A stretch of DNA of 26,851 nucleotides from Salisapilia sapeloensis (Eukaryota; Oomycota; Peronosporomycetes; Peronosporales; Salisapiliaceae). How positions within the stretch are numbered: the first letter of the stretch is position 1; each line of letters begins with the position of its first letter. This document shows positions 19,417 through 26,851 of this stretch, in pieces. The translations under genes and the position numbers were made by a program. The DNA lies in the NCBI GenBank assembly GCA_023334545.1, contig JAADVB010000239.1, positions 1-26,851 of the forward strand, written 5' to 3'. Below the pieces are notes generated by a model that made no database searches, was not told the origin of the DNA, and saw only the letters and a list, made by a program, of their open reading frames with translations.

Positions 19417-20916
19417 ATGAAGCTCTTCCAGCTCACTTTGCCTAATGATCGTCATAGTGAGATCGTCAACTTGCTTCAGGATGAGCTTAAAGTCGAGAAC
19501 ATTACGAGCGTCGAAGCTCGTACTTCCTGCATCGTGACGTTTCGCGTAGAAGACACGGAAATGCAGGCGATTCTCAATCGGCTCCAGACCAAGGGCGTCG
19601 GAGTCCAATTCGGCTTTTGCGACGTCATGTCGCTCACACCCGGTACGAGTATGACTCAGCTACAGCCGAAGAAAAAGAAGCGTCGAATGGGGAGATTACT
19701 CCAGCGCTCCACAGACGTCGGTACTGCCGTCCCAGTGGCCGAGATGTATGCTGCAATCGAGACCAGGACGACCTTGTCGCGAGATTCCGTCGGCATGCTA
19801 CTCATCTCATCGTATGCTTGCTCACATAAGTTTATAAATATGTTTGACGGATGCGAATATGAGTATGTAGGACGATTGCGGGTATTGGACTTGCTGGAGA
19901 CTCGAACGTATAATCATTAGTATTGCCACGTACTTCAATAACAGACTAAGGCAGTGGTATACGTACAGGTGTATGTAGTCGCATCGATGCTTTTGTCTCC
20001 ACTAATGGTAAAAAGAACTCGTCTCAGCCTCAGTATGCCTGTGAACTCATGTGTGCTGGTAGGGTCCGATATTGGGCTGTGCATTCGGGTTTTCCATTCG
20101 CGACAGGAACCTCTTTATAAGTGGCTTCCTGAATGAAGTCTTCGCACTGGTAAGCATGCTGTTTGTAATACCACAACTTCTTCCTGTAATCGTTCCTTGT
20201 AGGCAGTGACTTTGCTATTAGGCATGATCATCGGAGCGATGCTCAGTCCGTACGCCGCGACGTTAAACTGGCCGACGAATGAAATGCGTCAGCGAGGTCA
20301 GGCCGTCGAGCTTCTCTTTGGCGCTATCGTCGCAGCCTTGTCTGGTACAGGAGTCGCCCTCGCAGAATCGAATGCCAACATCTCGTCCGTTGTCGGTACA
20401 GCTATCGCTGCTGCACTCCTCCCTCCCACCGTCAATTCTGGTATCTGCTTCTCGTACGTGATCATCGGTCAGTACTTTGTCTCCGATGATGCGATCGGGG
20501 AAGAACAAAAGTTTGTCTTTTACGAAATTGCAGTCGCGAGTGCCATGCTCGTGTGGGTGAACGTTATATTCATCTACCTTACGGCCGTCCTTGTGTTTAA
20601 AATTAAAGATGTTGGCAAGTTCCAGCTCATTCGAAATAGAGATGAAAGAGCATGGAGTAACCTCCCCCGTGTCCAGCGATCACCCAAAGCACGTAAACGA
20701 CCTGGTATGATGCCTTCTTCGCCAGGAGACACGGAGCAAAAGGGTGAACCAGAGGGACTTACAAGCTCTTTTTCCACGCCAAACATGAAAGACGTGAAGA
20801 GAGAGTTGGCGGCAATCATGACACCTTTACGTCGACGTCCGAAAGGACCGGATACGACCAATATTGTGGAAGATAAAGGACCGGATGCAGATGAGAAGCA
20901 GGTTGACTCCGTTTAA
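19417..20916 (+). CDS. DUF389 family membrane protein
   Basis: Exons 19417-19811, 19871-19907, 19969-20007, 20063-20149 and 20203-20916 (introns of 59, 61, 55 and 53 bp) join to 423 residues. Exons 2 and 3 are only 37 and 39 nt. The hallmark DUF389 core is restored only by this splicing: TIAGIGLAGDSNVYVVASML followed by LSPLMGPILGCAFGFSIRDR. The N-terminal 110 residues form a soluble ferredoxin-like fold candidate (MKLFQLTLPNDRHSEIVNLL). About six hydrophobic segments follow (from SVGMLLISS to IFIYLTAVLVF), then a basic and Ser/Pro-rich cytosolic tail. DUF389 proteins are mainly prokaryotic and uncharacterised. This copy is fully intronised, so any transfer is old. It is convergent with the carboxypeptidase gene. 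Confidence 0.88.
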
Positions 20917-21308
20917 GAGAAATAAGAATGACAAGTACCATGCATATTCTATCTCTTACATTCGTTTCTTTGACTTTATTTCTCCTCAATTGTCTGTCAC
21001 TTGGAAGGATTTACTAGTGACGCGTTCAAGGGTTCGAGTGCTCTTGGATCGGCGTTGGATTGCATGGAAATGCAACGCAGCAATCTCTCGATTTCGATCG
21101 AATTGAGGTATCTGGAAAGAATTCATGGTGCTGGCTTGGATGGAAACCAGCTTTCGCTCCTGTCGAATTGGTGCGAGGGATGTCTTAGGTCGCTTTAAGG
21201 CCGAAAGACTTTTTTGGTGTATTAATGGAGGACTAGTCGATAGTATCACCGAAGGTGTTGTCGGTCGCTGTTCTTTCGTCTCAAAGGTCCTAAAGACAGA
21301 ATGGTAAG
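20917..21308. other. Convergent intergenic region, no recognisable gene
   Basis: These 392 bp lie between the stops of the DUF389 gene and the carboxypeptidase gene. From 21000 to 21300 there are short open frames on both strands (a plus-strand one at 21001-21198 ending GNQLSLLSNWCEGCLRSL, and a minus-strand one at 20986-21249). They overlap each other and none is recognisable, so I make no gene call. The region should at least hold the two 3' ends. Confidence 0.35.
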
Positions 21309-24152
21309 TTATGCAATAAGATTTTTTATATTTTGATTATTGTACATTTGCGGAGTCAACTTTTGCCGTTCAAATTTAAGTTTGCGAGGCTTGCGTGGCA
21401 TAATTTCACCTCCTGCTTCTGCCCCTTCCTCTGTCTCTTTCACTTTTTGTTTCGTTTGCTGGTTTAAAAGATGTCGCCATGAACCTTCCCGTTCAAGCTC
21501 ACCTTCTTCCATGTCATCTCCAGAAGGATCTGAATCCGAGCCAACAGAGTCCACTTCGTCATCAATGGCCAAATCTTCAGGAAGCGACGATTCAATCTCT
21601 TCTAACAGATTAAAAGGATCATAGCCATCCATGAGTGACGCCACCTCTGACATGGAGAACACCGAATTTAGTGATGCTTCATCATTGTTAAAGGAAGTTT
21701 CGGATGGACTCTCGATTGAATGCTGGCAACCTACAAAAGGCTTGATAACCGGTGATAGTGGATTCATTAGCGATGGGGTAGTAACTGCATCGCGCACTGG
21801 AGAAAGCAAAGACGGCCGTTGAACATTGCTAGTAGCGTCTAACTTGCCAGGCGTCTCTTTGGCTTGAACGCCAATACTAGTAGATGTCAACGTCGATAGA
21901 GAAGAAGATGTTCTATCTGCACAAGATAGGTATGAGAAGGATCCTGCCTGTACGCTGTCATTAGTCGATGGAGCCGAGTATTTAGCATTTACTTCCTTCA
22001 TGTTGGTATCAGAGGAGATATGGACATGGTCATCTCGTTCCAGGACACTTACACCTGTACTATTGTCTTGGGATGAACAACTGTCATTTACGGGTGGCGA
22101 GGAGTTGGAACGCCTTGTATCGTCCGGAGGCACGAAAGCTGAGATACCGATAAATTGAGAAAATAGAGTCAACGCATGACAAAAACTCTTTCCAGCAGCT
22201 TGTAGATCGCTTGGCATGAAATGACGATCATCAAATTCATCATTCAGCTCGTTGCTATCAGATATCTCAAGAGTATTCCTAGTATTTGGTCTCTTCAAGT
22301 TGCTGCCGATGCCATAGAAGGATGATTCGAGCGTATAGCTGTAGAGTATGCGCATGGAATCCCACAGCACAACGCGGCCAGTTCCTTCTTTGCCTGGTTT
22401 TACCGAAAACGTGCAGTCATCAAAACTAAAGTACCCATTGTTCTTTGCATCGCTGGTCTTCTGTAGCAAATGTGGAAACAAGCGAACTTTAGCAGCTTCC
22501 TTTCGGCTGGTGGAGTCGAATGGCTTACAGCCGTAGAGAAATATGTTCTTCTTTCTGCTATGACCATGAAGATCACAAAATATAGTAATCTCCCTGGATT
22601 GCCGTAGCTTGTCAATCATCGATTTAAAAGCGTAAATTGTTGGGTGCCGCCGTATGGATGGATCTTTCCACTGTCGGTTTAGGTCCGTCCCGGCTAGTGA
22701 ACAGCGATAATTACCATGGATAACACCGTCTGGATTCAGCATAGGTACTACCTTAAATATAAAGTGGTGGCGGAGAAACCTAGCTTCTGTCGTTGGACCA
22801 GTGATAAAGTCGAGGATACCATGCATTACAAAGCTACTGTTACTTTCACCAGGGTGCACTCTAGCTGATATGATGATGATTGAACGTTGGTCTTTGCTCT
22901 CAGCGTCTGGTCTCCTCTCTTTACCTCCGCAATCACTTTCGGAAGATGGAGGGCGACTACCTCCCAAGGTGAAATCGGTAATAGTTAACAAGTCACACAA
23001 ATTCCCAGCTAAAGTCCTACACAGTATTCTTCTTCGTAAGATTTTACTGCGTTCCGGATCCTTCTGCAGTAGAAGTAGATGCTGCTGTAGTCGTGTGTAC
23101 GTGTACGGATAACAGTGAGCAAAGTAGACTTCCAGGTTACTATTTCCCTCATCTTCAATCGAATTCATATCATTTACGAGTGGAAACTCGTATATAAATG
23201 ACAACGTGTAAAAGTTCTTTCGTTTCCCAGTACGACGTTGCAAATATGTCTCGACGTTTTTAAAATAGCATACCTGGGAGCCAGCGTGGTGCCATCCACG
23301 CCTCATAGAAGCGGGACTTTTAATGTAAACAGCTGGAAGCATTCCATCGTTGTACAAACTTGCCGGCTTGAGCATATTACGAATGTTAAAGCGAACTCGC
23401 AGTCCTCTCGAAGAGGATTGTGGACGCAATGCTGTATTCGAGAGATCATGCTGGACACGGAAAAAGTACCATTGGATATGACCATAAGTGCCAAAGTCAT
23501 TGTCGCAATAAAGATCATACTCTGCATCTACAAGTTGCACACAGTTCCCGCTGTAACTTTCATCAGCTGTGTCATTCTGCGCTTTTGACCCACTTTTGGA
23601 CAAAGACATTTCGTCCAAAATAGCTCGGGAAGTTGATGTGATACCGCTAACTTCTTCTAAAGGTAGGTAGCGCTTGTTAAATACTCGATATGCACGATCT
23701 AGATTACCACTCTCGAAAAATGCCGAAAACTCCAGGTCCAATATAGCTTCTGTACTGCCCACAGACGTAGCCTTGGAAGTACTTTGATTTTTCACAGGAG
23801 GTTTCATTCGTTTGTAGACCAACTTGAGCTCGGTAGCGTTCCTACTATATCTTGTATAGCATTCTTGCTCGTTTTGGCTCATGTACTCGCTTAACGCTCG
23901 ACATACGTTTGATGGTTTATATCCAGATACAAAGCGGTCTTGGCTTAAGTAACTACTGTCACATTCCTCCTCGTCCTCCAAATCCGCATGAGGCAGAGTG
24001 TACTCGAACCCGGTTAGTGTTGGTGCTTCAAATTGCTCCCATTCCGATCCAGGTGGTAATGAGATCAATGGCAGTGGAGGAGGTGTCGTTACGGGACAAG
24101 ACCTTGTCGATCGACTTCGGACTAAGCGACTGATCGGCTCTGCACTCGCCAT
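21309..24152 (-). CDS. Cytosolic carboxypeptidase (AGBL/CCP, M14 family)
   Basis: A single-exon gene of 947 residues. The family removes glutamates from the side chains or C termini of tubulin and other proteins, tuning microtubules and axonemes. The N-terminal CCP domain (about 205-395) shows YDLYCDNDFGTYGHIQWYFF, KPASLYNDGMLPAVY, and VYFAHCYPYTYTRLQ. The M14 catalytic domain follows: Zn ligands His433 and Glu436 in ARVHPGESNSS and His529 in FCDLHGHSRKKN; substrate-binding NPDG and TDLNRQWKDP; catalytic Glu about 609 in LYSYTLESSFYGIG. A long Ser-rich, acidic C-terminal tail (about 680-947) ends in a basic segment PRKPRKLKFERQK. The LYNDGM and FAHCYPYTYT motifs suggest the CCP2/3-like side of the family, though I am unsure. 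All catalytic residues are present. The start is the ATG at 24150-24152. Confidence 0.94.
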   Translation of the reverse strand: MASAEPISRLVRSRSTRSCPVTTPPPLPLISLPPGSEWEQFEAPTLTGFEYTLPHADLEDEEECDSSYLSQDRFVSGYKPSNVCRALSEYMSQNEQECYTRYSRNATELKLVYKRMKPPVKNQSTSKATSVGSTEAILDLEFSAFFESGNLDRAYRVFNKRYLPLEEVSGITSTSRAILDEMSLSKSGSKAQNDTADESYSGNCVQLVDAEYDLYCDNDFGTYGHIQWYFFRVQHDLSNTALRPQSSSRGLRVRFNIRNMLKPASLYNDGMLPAVYIKSPASMRRGWHHAGSQVCYFKNVETYLQRRTGKRKNFYTLSFIYEFPLVNDMNSIEDEGNSNLEVYFAHCYPYTYTRLQQHLLLLQKDPERSKILRRRILCRTLAGNLCDLLTITDFTLGGSRPPSSESDCGGKERRPDAESKDQRSIIIISARVHPGESNSSFVMHGILDFITGPTTEARFLRHHFIFKVVPMLNPDGVIHGNYRCSLAGTDLNRQWKDPSIRRHPTIYAFKSMIDKLRQSREITIFCDLHGHSRKKNIFLYGCKPFDSTSRKEAAKVRLFPHLLQKTSDAKNNGYFSFDDCTFSVKPGKEGTGRVVLWDSMRILYSYTLESSFYGIGSNLKRPNTRNTLEISDSNELNDEFDDRHFMPSDLQAAGKSFCHALTLFSQFIGISAFVPPDDTRRSNSSPPVNDSCSSQDNSTGVSVLERDDHVHISSDTNMKEVNAKYSAPSTNDSVQAGSFSYLSCADRTSSSLSTLTSTSIGVQAKETPGKLDATSNVQRPSLLSPVRDAVTTPSLMNPLSPVIKPFVGCQHSIESPSETSFNNDEASLNSVFSMSEVASLMDGYDPFNLLEEIESSLPEDLAIDDEVDSVGSDSDPSGDDMEEGELEREGSWRHLLNQQTKQKVKETEEGAEAGGEIMPRKPRKLKFERQKLTPQMYNNQNIKNLIA

Positions 24153-24583
24153 CTATAGGTATACGACAAACTTTCGTCATATAACTGCCTTTAAAAAATA
24201 TAAATATAATTTACTTTTAACTGCAGCGTACGCAATTTCTTTAGAAATAGGTGATCTTTAACATGTCATGTGGATCCAAGTTCCTCTGCGATATCACTAC
24301 CAATGTACTTGTCTAGAAACTGGTCCTAAGTGATGTCAAGATCCTGAAGGTAAGCACAATCTACTGCTTGCAAAAGTCAAAGATAGACTATATTGGAATT
24401 GAAGCTTGTCTGTCGTAGGGAAAATCTGAGGATAGTTGAATGTGAGCTTAAAGAAAAAGAACTTGACAGACCCAGCAGTAACTACAAGTGCAAGCTAGAG
24501 CTAGTGTCAACAGTTAATCAGTCAGTATATTTGCTTCTTACATCCTCACGATCTTTAACCTACATGCGAGTGATCTTATAAGA
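24153..24583. other. Intergenic region with a possible remnant terminal exon
   Basis: These 431 bp lie between the carboxypeptidase start and the LC8 stop, both on the minus strand. On the minus strand 24266-24325 reads DQFLDKYIGSDIAEELGST and then TGA, preceded by TTAG, which could be an intron end. In the same frame upstream the bases read LQDLDIT and then a TAG, so an unspliced reading is broken there. I could not build a full gene. No other feature is seen apart from the expected carboxypeptidase promoter. Confidence 0.25.
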
Positions 24584-24859
24584 CTATGCAGTCGCAAATA
24601 GGACTACAGCGACTTGCCCGATGTAGAAGTATAGAAACTTGGATTGCTCGTGTGTGACATAGCATGCCACGTTGCGACCTACGCAGCAGTGCCATAGTAT
24701 TCCGTGGTACTTTTGCTCAAAATACTGCTTTAGTTTCGCTGCCACTCGTTGTTCGCTACACTCGGAATCGAGAGCCTGCTGAGCCACATGTATCACTTCA
24801 TCTTGTAAATCGCTGTCCATCGTCGTCATCTTGACTACTGGTTTTACAGTACCGCCCAT
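24584..24859 (-). CDS. LC8-type dynein light chain
   Basis: A 91-residue open frame matching the LC8/DYNLL family along its length. LC8 is a dimeric hub that binds dynein intermediate chains in cytoplasmic and axonemal dynein and many other partners. Diagnostic segments are LKQYFEQKYHGILWHCCVGR, NVACYVTHEQSKFLYFYIGQ and VAVVLF at the end. Compared with canonical LC8 (WHCIVGRNFGSYVTHE) it is clearly diverged, has two adjacent Cys residues, one or two extra residues before WHC, and about ten different N-terminal residues. It may thus be a specialised (axonemal) paralogue. The Met at the start of MTTMDSDLQDE is an alternative start. The TPR gene diverges from it at 142 bp. Confidence 0.92.
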   Translation of the reverse strand: MGGTVKPVVKMTTMDSDLQDEVIHVAQQALDSECSEQRVAAKLKQYFEQKYHGILWHCCVGRNVACYVTHEQSKFLYFYIGQVAVVLFATA

Positions 24860-25001
24860 CTTAGCAAGGCGACCTTCTCTTTAAAGCTTTCAGGCAATGA
24901 ATCGGCGACGCTTGGAGTAGATTTCGTGGTGAGATTCGATAGAATAGTCCTGAAACGACCAAGGCACTAATTATCGCGTCGCTTTATAGTCATCACCTAG
25001 A
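24860..25001. promoter_or_regulatory. Divergent promoter region between LC8 and TPR genes
   Basis: This 142-bp gap separates outward-facing start codons. It is short enough that both genes may share control elements. No clear consensus element was found by eye. Confidence 0.35.
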
Positions 25002-26651
25002 ATGGATCTAACCCCAATTCAAGCTGCTAGACGCAAGGAAGATGAAGCTGATGCATGCATCAAAACGCGGCAATGGAATGAAGCTTTGCAATGCCTATCA
25101 AAATCTCTTTTCTTCAACCCAAACTCGATTACCGCTCATGCGAAGAAAGCTCAAGTGTATTGGGAGATGACAGATACAAAGGCTGCTATGGCAAGTCTGC
25201 GACAAGCTCTAGCAATTGACATTGACACTGAAAATATCTCACTTGGTAATTTGATAACCAAACTACGCAATGATCTAGCAGGTATACTGGACATTGAGGG
25301 GTACAATGCCCTGCTGCAAGGGCGGCCAAGGTTAGCTCTAACGTTTTTGACTGAGGCTACGGAGCTAAATCGACTTGAGGAGGCATATTGGTTGCATCGA
25401 GCTATCGCATTGATCCAATTGGGACAGTATGAAATAGCCTTGGCAGATATCACTCACTGTATTCGACTTAACGCCCATGATGTTGAGTACTACGTGCTCA
25501 GAGCAAAACTTCACTGGAAGGTCTATCTGCATGATGAAGCAGCAAAAGACATTCGTCATGCAGCAAAGCTTCAGCCAGACCATCCAGAGGTTCTTGATTA
25601 TGAGCAGCGTTTACTTAAAAAATCCAGAAACCTTCATGACCAAGCCAAAGAGTGCATGCTTGTACGAGACTTCGGTCCTGCTATCTCCAAACTGACAGAT
25701 GCACTTGAAATTGTAGCGAATGATCCCAAGTTGTATTTGCTTCGTGCTTCAGCTCACCGCGAATCGCACAATTTCCATGCCGCTTTGCAGGACGTGGAAA
25801 TGGCCCTCAAGTGTCATAAAAAGAGAAAGCAGACCCAAGAATCTATGGATACTGGCATGGTTGCTCTATACTCCAAATTACCACGCGAAGAAGTAGATAT
25901 CATCTTGCAACGAAACCTTATTCTAAATGACCTCGCCCTTTATTTCTTACAAGAACAATCCTACCAGCTAGCTCTCGACACTATGAACCAAGCCATCCAA
26001 GGTGAAAAGCAGTTAATGAACGATAGCAAAAGCCAACGAATGAACCCTCAGCTTTTCGTGAGCCGAGGCGACGCATATCGAGGGCTTGAACATTTCCAAG
26101 CAGCCTTGTCAGATTACCACAGCGCTTTAAAGGAATTACCGCATAGTCAGGAAGTAAAGTCCCGCATAGCTCTAGTGCATTACAACTTCGGCATCAACCT
26201 CTTTAATAAAGGTCAATTCGAACCTGCCGTTATTGAATTCAGCCGTGCTTTAGAAAACGATGATCACATCAGTGCTTTCTATGAAAGACGAGGTGATGCT
26301 TATCGATATCTGGAGCATCATGAAGCTGCGTACGCAGATTACCAGCAAGCACGCGCATTGGCGCCTGATAATATAGCGATTCGAATTAAATCACAGCAGT
26401 ATGACTCGTCTTCACCAACACTACCTAAGAGAAATTCGCTTCCACAGATCAATCCGACCAAGAATAATCAAGGTAACATCGAGAGAAAGGTCAAAAGAGA
26501 CACGCATCGATCTTCAATGCCGGCCCCACTTCAGAAAGCCCATGTGCAGTACAGGAAAAAGGATAAGGCAGTACAAGATCTCTACCACAAGAGACTCACA
26601 TCGACCGAAACAGCAACAAAGTTCAAAAGTAACCAAAAGAAACACAAATGA
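25002..26651 (+). CDS. Tetratricopeptide-repeat protein, TTC16-like
   Basis: An intronless 549-residue protein. About nine TPR units fill residues 10-455, for example ADACIKTRQWNEALQCLSKS, LHRAIALIQLGQYEIALADI, FVSRGDAYRGLEHFQAALSD and ERRGDAYRYLEHHEAAYADY. The final about 95 residues are basic and unstructured (KRNSLPQINPTKNNQ, ending FKSNQKKHK). TPR arrays are protein-binding scaffolds. The arrangement, with a Lys-rich break after unit six (KCHKKRKQTQ) and two late strong repeats, recalls TTC16, a poorly studied ciliary or testis protein, but this is a family-level guess. It is divergent from the LC8 gene and adjacent to a tubulin carboxypeptidase, which agrees with a flagellar role. The downstream histone H3 gene converges with a 55-bp gap. 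Confidence 0.85.
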   Translation: MDLTPIQAARRKEDEADACIKTRQWNEALQCLSKSLFFNPNSITAHAKKAQVYWEMTDTKAAMASLRQALAIDIDTENISLGNLITKLRNDLAGILDIEGYNALLQGRPRLALTFLTEATELNRLEEAYWLHRAIALIQLGQYEIALADITHCIRLNAHDVEYYVLRAKLHWKVYLHDEAAKDIRHAAKLQPDHPEVLDYEQRLLKKSRNLHDQAKECMLVRDFGPAISKLTDALEIVANDPKLYLLRASAHRESHNFHAALQDVEMALKCHKKRKQTQESMDTGMVALYSKLPREEVDIILQRNLILNDLALYFLQEQSYQLALDTMNQAIQGEKQLMNDSKSQRMNPQLFVSRGDAYRGLEHFQAALSDYHSALKELPHSQEVKSRIALVHYNFGINLFNKGQFEPAVIEFSRALENDDHISAFYERRGDAYRYLEHHEAAYADYQQARALAPDNIAIRIKSQQYDSSSPTLPKRNSLPQINPTKNNQGNIERKVKRDTHRSSMPAPLQKAHVQYRKKDKAVQDLYHKRLTSTETATKFKSNQKKHK

Positions 26652-26706
26652 AAACATCACAAGTAGTACATTGGACATCAGATAACATGCATTACACGTA
26701 AGCTTT

Positions 26707-26851
<145 letters not shown>

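Noticed and set aside
21001-21307. Overlapping short plus-strand frames after the DUF389 gene
   Set aside because: Several frames are open at once, none is recognisable and no splice set joins them convincingly.
24393-24581. A 62-codon plus-strand open frame between carboxypeptidase and LC8
   Set aside because: It has no recognisable motif and no supported splice partner, although an intron-like GTAAGC..GTAG segment precedes it. Evidence was too thin to call a gene.

Overview
The window looks like nuclear DNA of an oomycete (stramenopile water mould). The evidence is very dense gene packing, intergenic gaps often of 12 to 200 bp, introns of mostly 47 to 63 bp with GTA-type donors, conserved eukaryotic housekeeping genes, and one initiator-like element of the oomycete type. 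I cannot fix the genus. Tubulin-processing, LC8 and ciliary-type TPR genes would fit a lineage that still makes flagellated zoospores, but this is inference.

Layout, left to right. At 2-537 (+) is the 3' end of a coiled-coil protein gene with three introns. At 610-2420 (-) is a Vms1/ANKZF1 ribosome-quality-control protein. The stretch 2421-3272 has no convincing gene. At 3273-6415 (-) is ubiquitin-activating enzyme E1, sharing a divergent promoter with an IFRD-family gene at 6781-8303 (+). Between IFRD and U2AF35 lies a small minus-strand gene candidate (8413-8744) whose reading frame breaks once. The U2AF small subunit (8803-9675, -) diverges from a Rieske [2Fe-2S] protein (9864-10535, +), followed by a 66-residue MGN-start protein (10646-10846, +).

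An F-box/WD40 protein (10893-12687, -; five exons) diverges from SPT5 (12827-16078, +). Only 12 bp after SPT5 begins a large LRR / IQ / Tudor-like protein (16091-19273, +). A DUF389 membrane protein in five exons follows (19417-20916, +). The right end holds a cytosolic carboxypeptidase (21309-24152, -), an LC8 dynein light chain (24584-24859, -), a TPR protein (25002-26651, +) and the 3' end of histone H3 (26707-26851, -).

The genes form no operon or defence system. There are loose themes: protein quality control and ubiquitin (Vms1, E1, F-box), transcription and splicing (SPT5, U2AF35, H3), and a microtubule/flagellum-like block (carboxypeptidase, LC8, TPR protein). I found no mobile element, CRISPR array, tRNA or rRNA. 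The items most worth a second look are the LRR-IQ-Tudor protein next to SPT5, the frame-broken small gene at 8413-8744, the DUF389 gene with two very short exons, and the frame-neutral 54-bp intron in IFRD.
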